A DNA stretch of 9,340 nt from CAZMXP01 sp964570285 (GTDB lineage: Bacteria; Planctomycetota; PLA2), in NCBI GenBank assembly GCA_964570285.1, contig CAZMXP010000092.1, positions 1 through 9,340 of the forward strand, given 5' to 3'. This document shows, piece by piece, positions 1 through 6,759 of this stretch. Position 1 is the first letter of the stretch; each line of letters starts with the position of its first letter. The translations under genes were made by a program, and so were the position numbers. The notes below the pieces were generated by a model. That model was given only the letters and a program-made list of their open reading frames with translations. It was not told the DNA's origin and ran no database searches.

Positions 1-2
1 TC

Positions 3-79
3 TGGTAGCGGAGGACGGACTCGAACCGTCGACCTCAGGGTTATGAATCCTGTGCTCTAACCAGCTGAGCTACCCCGCC
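3..79 (-). tRNA. tRNA-Met (CAU anticodon, elongator type)
   Basis: The reverse complement folds into a complete 77-nt cloverleaf. The 7-bp acceptor stem has G-U wobbles at its first and sixth pairs. The D arm carries the GCUC...GAGC stem and GG in the loop. The anticodon loop is UUCAUAA with CAU at 45-43, and the T arm is GACGG-UUCGAGU-CCGUC. Discriminator A73 and the CCA tail are encoded. It lacks the initiator hallmarks: there is a G1-U72 pair rather than a 1-72 mismatch, and no run of three G-C pairs next to the anticodon loop. An elongator Met tRNA therefore fits best. A CAU anticodon modified to lysidine (tRNA-Ile2) cannot be fully excluded from sequence alone. Position 31-39 reads A-C, an unpaired end of the anticodon stem. 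The gene lies downstream of, and in the same direction as, the minus-strand operon. Confidence 0.95.
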
Positions 80-91
80 GTGAGGGCCCCG

Positions 92-119
92 AGCGTAGGC
101 GCGAGTGCGCCCCTGTCAA
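92..119 (-). promoter_or_regulatory. Sigma70-like promoter for tRNA-Met
   Basis: On the minus strand a perfect TTGACA (-35, positions 119-114) is followed by 16 nt and TACGCT (-10, positions 97-92). Transcription would start near 85, a few bases before the mature tRNA 5' end at 79. Promoters this close to a tRNA 5' end are common. The -35 is a full consensus match in DNA of very high GC, so chance is unlikely. The -10 matches TATAAT only at T, A and the final T. No other promoter in the window is this clear. Confidence 0.65.
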
Positions 120-123
120 GGGA

Positions 124-162
124 CGTGGGAGTCGGCGCGTCCGCCCCGGGCCTCCCGCCACG
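124..162 (-). terminator. Possible hairpin terminator after the minus-strand operon
   Basis: Five bases past the stop codon of the last operon gene lies an inverted repeat: CGTGGGAG at 124-131 pairs with CTCC and CACG at 152-155 and 159-162, with a 3-nt bulge. A smaller GGCG/CGCC hairpin (134-137 with 142-145) sits in the loop. No T-rich tract follows in the direction of transcription, so this is not a canonical intrinsic terminator. It may be a 3'-end-stabilising structure or simply GC-rich pairing. Its position between the operon end and the tRNA promoter is the main support. Confidence 0.3.
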
Positions 163-167
163 GCCGA

Positions 168-2471
168 TCAGCCGTTTCCGGGCGGCACCGGCTCCCGGCG
201 CGAGAGCGCCTGTTCGAGCCGCGTCGCGATCGCAGGCGGCAGGCCTCCCTCCCTGGGCATCTCGTCGGCCAGCTTCTGCGCCTTCGCGCGGTCCCCGGCG
301 TCGATCGTGCATTCGACCGCGTCCACCCAGTAGCCGAGGGCGGCCTCGAGGTCGCCCTCGGTCAGCGCGGCGAGCCGCTTGGACGCGTTCGCGAACCGCT
401 CGGCCGTCTCGCCGGAGATCGGGCCCTGCCGGAGGATCGCGCGGAAGCGCAGCAGCATCTCGCGCTCGATCGGCGGCGCCACGCGGTCGTCGAGGACCCG
501 CTCCAGCGCGGCGCGATAGAGCTTTCTCACTGCGTCGATGTCGGCGCCGTCGCGGTCGGCGAGGCGGGCGACCAGGAATCGCGCCGGACCCACGGCGGCC
601 TTGCCGCTCTCCCCGGCCTGCACCGCCGCCCGCGCCAGCGCCTCGATCCGGGCCGCCTCGCCTCCGCCGCGCCACTCGTCGAGGAGGATCTGGCCCACCA
701 CCTCGAAGTCGCCCGAAGGCCCTGGCGCCTCCGCGGCGGTCGCCGTCAGCCGCTCGGCGAGCCGGAGCCGGGCGTTCGACGCGCTCTTGCGCAGAGGCGC
801 ATCGAGGGCTTCGTCGCGCGCGATCTCGCCCAGCAGCGCGTGGATGCCGCGGACGCCGGACTCCCCGATGCGCTCGAGGAGGCTCGTCCGCTCGTCGAGC
901 CTGACCTCGGCCGAGCGCAGGATCGAGCGCAGGCGATCGAGGATCGCCGCGTCCTCCGCGGTCCCGGCGAGGCGCTTCACGAGTCCTTCGGAGGCGGCGA
1001 GCAGCCAGAGGCGCGGCGCCGTCCCCCCCGGCGCCGTGAAGTCGAAGAGCGTCGCGAGCGCTTCCGGCGTGCGGATCGAGCGGAGGATCTCGATGCACCA
1101 GCCCGCGTCCGCGTCGCTGAGCGGCGTGCCGCCCTCCTCGCGCAGCAGCCGCCGGATCGGCTCGATGGCCTGCGTGACGGGCGCGTCGCACATCGCGAAG
1201 AGGATGCGGCTGCGCACCGTCGGCTCCTTCTCCCGCTCGAGCCGCTCCGCAAGCTGGCGGCCGATGAAGTCGCGGACCGGTCCGGCATCGGGTTTGCGCG
1301 CGCAGCTCCGCATCGCGGTGATCGCGCGGATGCGCACATCCGCGCTCCCCGAGTCGCCCGCGAAGCGCGCGAGCACGCGCACCCCCGGCTCCCCCACCTC
1401 CTCAAGCAGGCGGATGCAGGCGCGGCCCGCCTCCTCCCAGTCCGCCGGACTCGCCGCGAGGCGGCCGATCGCGTCCACGAGTTCGCCCACCGGCACCACC
1501 GCCGGCCGCAGCGGCGCCTTCGCGTTCCCGCGGCTCAGGCGGGCGAGGCTGTCCGCCAGCAGCGCGATCACGCGCTGCACGGCGCCGTTGCGCTGCTCGC
1601 GGACGAAGGCGTCGAAGGTGCCGCGCGCGAACTCCTCCGGGGTCATGCCGAGCAGGGCCGCGGCGTCCGCGCTCGACTCGATCTGCTCGGCGAGCTGGAG
1701 GATGCGCTCCGCCGCCCTCGTCACGATCACCGGATTGCTCTCGCCCAGCGCGAGGAACGCATCGCGCGCCAGCGCGTTGCGGAAGGCGATGTCGATGTAC
1801 TTGGATAGGCGCTCGAGGTCGCGGCTCCGCGCCCCGGCGACCTCCCGGACGAGATCGTAGTAGGAGGCGAAGGGGCGCTGGCGCAGGTAGGCGCGCGCGT
1901 GGTCGGGGGAGCCGCCGGGCACCGCGTCCGCGAGCGCGGCGCGGCACTCCTCGAGCACGCGCGCGTCCTTCTCCTTGCCCCAGACCTCCACGATCAGATC
2001 GACGCTCTCGCGCAGGGGCAGCAGCGCAAGCGCGCGCACCGCCGCCACACGCAGCAACGGGTCGAGCTTGCCCTCGTCGCCCTTCACGACGGTCCAGGTC
2101 TCGATCAGCGTGAGCGCCCGCCGCGCGAGAAGCTGGTTCTCGGCCATGCGCTGCAGGCGGGAGGCGACCTTGGGCCGGTGCGCGTCGTGCGTCAACAGGC
2201 GGACGACCGGTTCGAGATTCGACACGGGGTCGGATCCGGCGAGCAGCGCGGCCACCACCGCATGGACCACCTCGCTGTCGCCGCGCGGGTCGAGCCCCCG
2301 CTGGGCGAGCGCCGCCGGCCCCCCCCCTTCCGCCATCACCTCGGTCAGCAGCACGCCCCGCTGCTTGGGGTCGGTGGTGGGATCGAGGGCGCGGTCGAGC
2401 TTCGCGGCGAGTCCCTGCGCGCCCGCGAGGGCGGCCAGAAGGGGCAGGAGGAGGAGGGTGCGCGGACGCAT
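168..2471 (-). CDS. Exported HEAT-like helical-repeat protein, function unknown
   Basis: This gene encodes 767 aa and I cannot assign it a function. The N-terminus looks like a Sec signal peptide: basic residues R2 and R4, a hydrophobic stretch over about residues 6-16, and a likely signal peptidase site after A16-G17-A18. The mature part is almost entirely amphipathic helix pairs. These are HEAT-like units, clearest around residues 130-190, where LDPLLRVAAVRALALLP is followed by a second helix pair. The last ~150 residues look more TPR-like. No catalytic motif, transmembrane segment or anchor is seen. An alpha-solenoid scaffold outside the cytoplasmic membrane is the best inference. I chose the ATG at 2471 because it begins the signal peptide. 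The same frame is open further upstream, but only across aroK. It starts 20 nt after the aroK stop and no good Shine-Dalgarno is visible, so expression probably depends on read-through from the operon. Confidence 0.8.
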   Translation of the reverse strand: MRPRTLLLLPLLAALAGAQGLAAKLDRALDPTTDPKQRGVLLTEVMAEGGGPAALAQRGLDPRGDSEVVHAVVAALLAGSDPVSNLEPVVRLLTHDAHRPKVASRLQRMAENQLLARRALTLIETWTVVKGDEGKLDPLLRVAAVRALALLPLRESVDLIVEVWGKEKDARVLEECRAALADAVPGGSPDHARAYLRQRPFASYYDLVREVAGARSRDLERLSKYIDIAFRNALARDAFLALGESNPVIVTRAAERILQLAEQIESSADAAALLGMTPEEFARGTFDAFVREQRNGAVQRVIALLADSLARLSRGNAKAPLRPAVVPVGELVDAIGRLAASPADWEEAGRACIRLLEEVGEPGVRVLARFAGDSGSADVRIRAITAMRSCARKPDAGPVRDFIGRQLAERLEREKEPTVRSRILFAMCDAPVTQAIEPIRRLLREEGGTPLSDADAGWCIEILRSIRTPEALATLFDFTAPGGTAPRLWLLAASEGLVKRLAGTAEDAAILDRLRSILRSAEVRLDERTSLLERIGESGVRGIHALLGEIARDEALDAPLRKSASNARLRLAERLTATAAEAPGPSGDFEVVGQILLDEWRGGGEAARIEALARAAVQAGESGKAAVGPARFLVARLADRDGADIDAVRKLYRAALERVLDDRVAPPIEREMLLRFRAILRQGPISGETAERFANASKRLAALTEGDLEAALGYWVDAVECTIDAGDRAKAQKLADEMPREGGLPPAIATRLEQALSRREPVPPGNG

Positions 2472-2491
2472 CGGCAGGTTGCGTACTGATG

Positions 2492-3025
2492 TTAATCGGA
2501 ATTGGCACGCGGCGAACGTGACGCCTCCCCGGCGGCTCGCGCGAGAATCGCGGCAACCTGACCCGGATCGAGCACCGTCGTGTCCACGCGGAACGCCGCG
2601 AGCCGCCCGTAGAGGGGCGCCCGCTCCGCCGCGATCGCCGCGATCTCCTCGTCGGGGGGCAGGCCGGTCAGGGATGGGCGCGGGAGCGGGTCGGCCGCGA
2701 TCCTCCGCGCCAGCACCTCCGGGGCCGCGTCGAGCCAGGCGGTCCACCAGCCGCGCGCCGCCGCCTGCAACCCCTCCCAGAGCACCGCTCCGCCGCCCGC
2801 GGCCACGACCGCCGCGGGTCCGCCCAGCACCACCGCGAGCACCTCCGCCTCCCGCCGGCGGAAGCTCCCTTCGCCCAGCAGGTCGGCGACGGAACGCCCG
2901 GTCACCGCCTCGATCCGCAGGTCGCTGTCCACGAAGGGCAAGCGAAGGTCCGCCGCGAGAAGGGCGCCGACGGTGCTCTTGCCCGCCCCGCGCGGCCCGA
3001 CGAGCAGGATTCCGCTAGCCCGCAT
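2492..3025 (-). CDS. aroK: Shikimate kinase
   Basis: The product is a 177-aa cytoplasmic enzyme that phosphorylates shikimate with ATP, giving shikimate 3-phosphate in aromatic amino acid synthesis. The length is normal for AroK/AroL. The Walker A loop GPRGAGKST is at residues 10-18. The DxD pair that binds magnesium and shikimate is D33/D35. The substrate-binding FRRRE segment is at 55-59 and the GGG motif at 77-79. A lid arginine (R116, in RPSL) and a late APLY segment complete the family pattern. The start ATG lies inside the 3' end of the aroDE gene, giving an 11-nt overlap, so translation is probably coupled to it. No clear Shine-Dalgarno precedes it. The adjacent fusion gene supplies its substrate, which makes a coherent three-step module. 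Confidence 0.95.
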   Translation of the reverse strand: MRASGILLVGPRGAGKSTVGALLAADLRLPFVDSDLRIEAVTGRSVADLLGEGSFRRREAEVLAVVLGGPAAVVAAGGGAVLWEGLQAAARGWWTAWLDAAPEVLARRIAADPLPRPSLTGLPPDEEIAAIAAERAPLYGRLAAFRVDTTVLDPGQVAAILARAAGEASRSPRANSD

Positions 3026-4229
3026 CGCCCGTGAAGAGCCGGTACTGGTGCGCCGCCTGCGCCTGAAGGAACTGCACTCCGTCGATGCACGGAGAGGGCG
3101 AAGCGACGCCGGGCCCGTAGCGGAGATCGATCAGGAGGGGGGCGCGGGGGGGGTCGGTCGGCAGCGTGTTGACGACGATCCTCGCGGAGGTGTCGCGCGG
3201 CGCGAAGGGGGCGCCCATCTCCGCGACGGCCCCGGGACGCCGCGCCCAGACGCCGGGGCGGTAGCCGAGACGGGAGAGCGCGTGGAACGCCGCGCGCGCC
3301 GAGCCGCCGGCGCCGAGGATGAGCGCGTCGCCGCGCCCGGGAGGAACGAGGTCGAGAAAGGCCAGATAGTCGGTGTTGAACGCGCGCCCGTCGCGGAGCA
3401 GCGTGTTCGCGGCGCCGCAGAGGCGCACCTCCTCCGAAGGGCGCGTCGCCAGCGCCGCCGCCTGCCGCTTCAGCGGGGCCGTCACGCTCAGCCCCTCGCC
3501 GCCGTGGGCGAGGAAGGCGGGCCAGAAATCCGCCAGATCGCCGACGCGGAAGGCGAGGTAGACCGCATCGAGGCCGTCGCGCTCGAAGGCCGGGTTGTGG
3601 ATGGAGGGACTCCTGGAGTGCCCGACCGGGTCCCCGGCGACGCCGAAGAGGCGCGGCAGGCCCGAGAGGCGGCGCACGCGGTAGGTTTCGAAGAGCTCCT
3701 CCGGGGTCGGCATTCCGGGCGCGAGCGGCGCGCGGGCGCAGTAGGTGAGCGGCGCGAGCACCCGCGTGAACCCGCCGTAGTCGCCCATGCCGAGGCCCGC
3801 GGTCGGCAGGTCGAGCAGCCGGAAGGCCTCGCGCGCGCTGCGCGGCGTCGCGGCGATCTTGACGCGGTCGGCGCCGCGCAGCAGGCAGCGCTCGAACAGG
3901 CCGTCGAGATCGTCCGGCACACCCGCCATGTCGTGGTAGCTGACGATGCGCCGGGCGCCCGCCGGCGCGAGCGCGGCCTCCGCGTCCACCTCGACATCGA
4001 CGAAGGCCGCGCCGGCGGCGCGCGCGAGGAGCCGCGCCCGATCCCCCTCGCCCCCTTCGAATCGCCCGCCGTCGCGGCGCCTGCGCACCGTGACGATCGC
4101 CGGTTTCCGATAGCGCGAGGGATCGGCCTCCGGATAGAGGTCGAGCCGCAATTCGACCAGATCGACCCGGGGATCGACCTCGTCGTCGGGCGAAAGGAGC
4201 GTCTGGACGACGCTACGGGTGGGCCGCAT
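3015..4229 (-). CDS. aroDE: Bifunctional 3-dehydroquinate dehydratase (type I) / shikimate dehydrogenase
   Basis: This 404-aa fusion would convert 3-dehydroquinate to dehydroshikimate and then, with NADPH, to shikimate. The N-terminal half (about 1-190) is a type I dehydroquinase: E26 and R28 in ELRLD, H99 in SYHD as the catalytic histidine, and K124 in VKIA as the Schiff-base lysine. The C-terminal half (about 195-404) is AroE: a GDPVGHSRSPSIHN motif from G199, catalytic K254 in SVTAPLK, GAANT at 272-276, D287 in NTD, and the nucleotide loop GAGGSARA from 306. Oddities: N in the usual NVT motif is S248. The usual APGQ near the end of the dehydroquinase is APGM (M173). The NADP domain is short and ends right after LFTG, without the usual last helix. 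The start overlaps spoVG by 17 nt and the end overlaps aroK by 11 nt. Plant enzymes have the same domain order but are longer. Confidence 0.92.
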   Translation of the reverse strand: MRPTRSVVQTLLSPDDEVDPRVDLVELRLDLYPEADPSRYRKPAIVTVRRRRDGGRFEGGEGDRARLLARAAGAAFVDVEVDAEAALAPAGARRIVSYHDMAGVPDDLDGLFERCLLRGADRVKIAATPRSAREAFRLLDLPTAGLGMGDYGGFTRVLAPLTYCARAPLAPGMPTPEELFETYRVRRLSGLPRLFGVAGDPVGHSRSPSIHNPAFERDGLDAVYLAFRVGDLADFWPAFLAHGGEGLSVTAPLKRQAAALATRPSEEVRLCGAANTLLRDGRAFNTDYLAFLDLVPPGRGDALILGAGGSARAAFHALSRLGYRPGVWARRPGAVAEMGAPFAPRDTSARIVVNTLPTDPPRAPLLIDLRYGPGVASPSPCIDGVQFLQAQAAHQYRLFTGDAG

Positions 4230-4665
4230 CCGCGGGCGGCTCGTCGTAGTCGAGGTCCGGGAAGCTCTCGGGGACGTAGCCGGGCTGCTTCGCGCGATCG
4301 GTCTCGTCGTGGTAGGCCTCGATGACGCGCTTCTCGACCTGCCCGCGCATGCCGGCGTTGATCGGATGCGCGATGTCGGCGTGGAAGCGCAGGCGGTTCT
4401 CCTCGGTGACCGGCCGCGGCTTCAGGTGCGCGCCGCACTCGTTGCAGTAGCGCGCGCGGAGATGGTTCTTCCCGCTGCACCGCGGGCAGCGCGCCGTCAG
4501 CTTCCGGCTCGGCATCGCGATGAAGAAGCCGTTCTGCCCCTCGATGATCTTCAGGTCGCGGATGACGAACGCGTTGTCGAAGGTCACGGTGCAGAACGCA
4601 CGCAGCCTGTCCTCGTACGCGTGGCGCACCGGCAAGAGCTTGATCCTGACCTCGGTGACTTCCAA
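4213..4665 (-). CDS. spoVG: SpoVG-family regulator with an inserted zinc ribbon
   Basis: The 150-aa protein begins exactly like SpoVG (MEVTEVRIKL) and keeps the conserved core: F33-V34-I35-R36-D37, the GQNGFFIAMPSRK stretch at 43-55, and HPIN at 100-103 followed by the terminal helix. SpoVG proteins bind DNA or RNA and tune gene expression in both spore-forming and non-spore-forming bacteria. Bacillus SpoVG is about 97 aa. The extra length here is an insert of roughly 38 residues between the MPSRK strand and HADIAHPIN, plus an acidic tail. The insert contains C60-x2-C63 and C74-x2-C77, a probable zinc ribbon. The start is TTG at 4665. It is fixed by alignment of the family's first residue and by GGAAGG 10 nt upstream. 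It begins 6 nt after the ispE stop; in Bacillus, ispE and spoVG are also near neighbours. What it regulates cannot be told from the window. Confidence 0.9.
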   Translation of the reverse strand: MEVTEVRIKLLPVRHAYEDRLRAFCTVTFDNAFVIRDLKIIEGQNGFFIAMPSRKLTARCPRCSGKNHLRARYCNECGAHLKPRPVTEENRLRFHADIAHPINAGMRGQVEKRVIEAYHDETDRAKQPGYVPESFPDLDYDEPPADAAHP

Positions 4666-4671
4666 CCCGAC

Positions 4672-5502
4672 CTAACCTTCCGTACACACCCGGATGACCG
4701 AAACCGGCACTCCGCCCGCGGTCCACCGCTGCGGCAGGGCGACCCGATGGGCCCCCTCCGGGGCGAAATAGCAACACCCAGACCCGGTCATCGTAAACGC
4801 GCGCCCATAGCGGCGCTCCGCCTCGTGACGCACCTCTGCCAACCTCGGATCGAGCCGCTCCGCAGCCGCCTGCAAGCGGTTGAAGAAGGGAACCCGGCCA
4901 GAATCCGGCTCTGCCTGAAAACGCTCCAGAAAGACGGTAGCGCTTTCGCGGCCCCCGGTCAACAGCGGTTCCAGCGCCCGGTAGACCGCCGCGGTCGACG
5001 TGGAGAGCGCCGGGCAGAGCAGCAGGAAGGGGAGGGGGCGCGGGGGAGGGGGAAGAGGCTCCACCCGTTCGCCGATGCCCCGGCACCGGGCGACCCCCCC
5101 CCACAGGAAGAAGGGCACGTCCGCGCCGAGCCGGCGGGCGTGCGGCAAAAGCCCCTCCCTGCCGAGGCCGAGGCCGTAGAGCCGGTCGAGCCCGACGAGC
5201 GCGGAGGCGGCGTCGCTCGAGCCGCCGCCGAGCCCCGCCCCCGACGGGATCCGCTTGCGGAGCGTGATGCGCGCGCCCACGCCGAGGGAGGCGGCCGCGC
5301 GCGAGGCGAGGTTGGTGGCATCGGCGGGAGCGTCCCCGCCCACCACCTCGAGCGCCACCTCCTCCGCCGCGTCCAGGTCGATCTCGTCGTGCAGGTCGAT
5401 CGACGCGAAGACCGAGTCGATCTCGTGGTAGCCGTCCGCGCGGCGGCCGACCACCTCGAGGAAGAGGTTGAGCTTGGCCGGGGCCCGCGCGCGAAGCGTC
5501 AC
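4672..5502 (-). CDS. ispE: 4-diphosphocytidyl-2-C-methyl-D-erythritol kinase
   Basis: This 276-aa GHMP-family kinase phosphorylates CDP-methylerythritol at the 2-hydroxyl in the MEP isoprenoid pathway; the usual length is about 280-300. Motifs: APAKLNLFL with catalytic K10, GYHEIDS at 24-30, the ATP-binding loop IPSGAGLGGGSSDAA at 85-99, catalytic D128 in GADVPFF, and the C-terminal glycine motif TGSG at 239-242, followed by an unusual C243-C244. A proline-rich loop (149-158) is present. The start is GTG at 5502, sharing GTGA with the panC stop (4-nt overlap), so termination-reinitiation coupling is expected. The same frame is open further upstream, but only as the shadow of panC; the family N-terminus fixes this start. 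A run of nine Gs at codons 134-136 encodes WGG, which matches the family pattern, so there is no sign of a frameshift. Confidence 0.95.
   Translation of the reverse strand: MTLRARAPAKLNLFLEVVGRRADGYHEIDSVFASIDLHDEIDLDAAEEVALEVVGGDAPADATNLASRAAASLGVGARITLRKRIPSGAGLGGGSSDAASALVGLDRLYGLGLGREGLLPHARRLGADVPFFLWGGVARCRGIGERVEPLPPPPRPLPFLLLCPALSTSTAAVYRALEPLLTGGRESATVFLERFQAEPDSGRVPFFNRLQAAAERLDPRLAEVRHEAERRYGRAFTMTGSGCCYFAPEGAHRVALPQRWTAGGVPVSVIRVCTEG
4676..4681 (-). promoter_or_regulatory. Shine-Dalgarno for the TTG start of spoVG
   Basis: GGAAGG on the minus strand lies 10 nt before the TTG at 4665, within the last codons of ispE. No ATG or GTG aligns with the conserved SpoVG N-terminus, so this site supports the TTG start. 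The spacing is slightly long. Confidence 0.55.
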
Positions 5503-6326
5503 GGACCCGCCACCGGGAGGCGGCAGTTGTCGAGCAGGCGCGTCGTCCCGAAGCGCACGGCGGCGATGAGCAGCGCCTCCCCGCCCGCGCGGGCGGGGCG
5601 GAAGGTCATCGGATCGACGCAGGCGAGGTAGTCGTAGTCGAGCGTCTTGTCCCGGGCGAGTTCGGTGATCCGGTCGGGGTCCCGTTCGCCGCGCTCCCAC
5701 GCCTGCCGCGCACGCGCGAGGGAGGCATGGATGCGCGGCGCGCGCTCCCGCTCCGCCATCGAGAGGTAGGCATTGCGGCTGCTCATCGCGAGACCGTCCG
5801 GCTCCCGCACCGTCTCCACCGGGACGATCTCGACGGGGAGGTCGAGGTCGCACACCATGCGCGTCAGGACGGCGACCTGCTGCGCATCCTTGCGCCCCAG
5901 ATAGAGGACGTCGGGCGCGACGATGCCGAGCAGCTTCGCCACGACGGTGCAGACGCCGTCGAAGTGGCCCTCGCGCACGGCGCCCTCGTACCCCTCCGCC
6001 GGGGGGCCCATCGTGACGCGCGTCGAGAAGCCCTCGGGGTAGAGCGATTCGGCCGCGGGGACGAAGAGCAGGTCGACGCCGTGGGGCGCCAGCCGGCGCG
6101 CGTCGGCGCCGAGATCGCGCGGATAGCGGTCGTAGTCCTCCTTCGGGCCGAACTGCAGCGGGTTCACGAAGATGCTGCCGACGAGAGTGGCGCACTCCTG
6201 CCGGGCGCGCCGGAAGAGCCCCTCGTGGCCCGCGTGCAGCGCCCCCATCGTGGGGACGAACCCGAGAGGCCGCGGCGCGCCGGCGAGCGCGACGCGGGTC
6301 TCAGCGATGGAGTGCGAGATCCGCAT
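5499..6326 (-). CDS. panC: Pantothenate synthetase (pantoate--beta-alanine ligase)
   Basis: The 275-aa cytoplasmic enzyme joins pantoate and beta-alanine with ATP to make pantothenate, the precursor of coenzyme A. It has the nucleotidyltransferase HxxH motif in PTMGALHAGH (25-34), the pantoate-binding NPLQFGP segment (55-61), the KD signature in GRKDAQQ (144-150), and the KMSKS-like MSSRNAYL (181-188). The C-terminal dimerisation domain ends with RFGTTRLLDN. R145 stands where most relatives have E or Q before KD. I chose the ATG at 6326, which gives the usual PanC N-terminus (MRISHSIAETR) and has GGAG just upstream. A GTG 15 nt earlier is possible. It overlaps the end of folK by 26 nt and shares GTGA with ispE. 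Placing panC beside folK groups two cofactor genes. Confidence 0.95.
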   Translation of the reverse strand: MRISHSIAETRVALAGAPRPLGFVPTMGALHAGHEGLFRRARQECATLVGSIFVNPLQFGPKEDYDRYPRDLGADARRLAPHGVDLLFVPAAESLYPEGFSTRVTMGPPAEGYEGAVREGHFDGVCTVVAKLLGIVAPDVLYLGRKDAQQVAVLTRMVCDLDLPVEIVPVETVREPDGLAMSSRNAYLSMAERERAPRIHASLARARQAWERGERDPDRITELARDKTLDYDYLACVDPMTFRPARAGGEALLIAAVRFGTTRLLDNCRLPVAGP

Positions 6327-6759
6327 GGAGCTCCACGACACGCTTGCCGGTGCCCGGCACGCGCCAGTCCGGGGCGATCTCGGCCAGCGGCTCCAGCACG
6401 AACGCGCGCTCGGCGAGGCGGGGGTGGGGGATCACCAGGTCGGCGTCGGAGACGACGAGGTCGCCGAGCAGCAGCAGGTCCACGTCGAGCGTGCGCGGGC
6501 CCCACCGCACGGCGCGGGTGCGTCCCGCCTCCCGCTCGAGGCGCCGCGCGAGGTCGAGGAGCTCGCGCGGGCCGAGCGCCCATTCGATCAGCGCGACGCC
6601 GTTGCGGTAGCGCGGCTGCGGCGGCCCCCCCACCGCCTCGCTGTCGCGGAAGCGCGAGAGCGCGAGCAGCGGGGCTGCCTCTCGCAGGGAGGCGACCGCG
6701 CGGTCGAGGTGCCCCTGCCGGTCGCCGAGATTGCTCCCGAGGCCGAGTGCCGCCCTCAC
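6301..6759 (-). CDS. folK: 2-amino-4-hydroxy-6-hydroxymethyldihydropteridine pyrophosphokinase
   Basis: The 152-aa enzyme transfers pyrophosphate from ATP to 6-hydroxymethyl-dihydropterin in folate synthesis; the length is typical for HPPK. Motifs: GLGSNLGDR (6-14), the pterin-binding PRYRN with Y51 and N53, and RWGPRTLDVD (85-94), where D92 and D94 bind the two magnesium ions and R80, R82 and R89 contact ATP. IPHPRL and AFVLEPLAEIAP complete the family pattern. The start is GTG at 6759, overlapping the pssA stop as GTGA. A strong GGAGG lies 4 nt upstream inside pssA. The same frame is open beyond this start, but only antisense or out of frame to pssA, so it is not part of the protein. Confidence 0.94.
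   Translation of the reverse strand: MRAALGLGSNLGDRQGHLDRAVASLREAAPLLALSRFRDSEAVGGPPQPRYRNGVALIEWALGPRELLDLARRLEREAGRTRAVRWGPRTLDVDLLLLGDLVVSDADLVIPHPRLAERAFVLEPLAEIAPDWRVPGTGKRVVELHADLALHR

Noticed and set aside
105..1860. Long open frames on the plus strand opposite the repeat-protein gene (over 500 codons)
   Set aside because: They are arginine/alanine-rich with no family signature or ribosome binding site. In DNA this GC-rich, stop codons are rare in frames antisense to a real gene, so such shadows are expected. The minus-strand product has a signal peptide and normal composition.
2319..2327. Run of nine Gs (coding strand) early in the repeat-protein gene as a possible phase-variation tract
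   Set aside because: It encodes Gly-Gly-Gly in frame. An equal run of nine occurs at 5094-5102 in ispE, a housekeeping gene unlikely to be switched off, and runs of seven or eight occur elsewhere. GC-rich glycine codons explain it; it is also a likely spot for sequencing error.
4213..4665. spoVG as evidence of a spore-forming Firmicute
   Set aside because: SpoVG is widespread in non-sporulating bacteria. The very high GC, the AroD-AroE fusion and the zinc-ribbon insert do not fit a typical endospore former.
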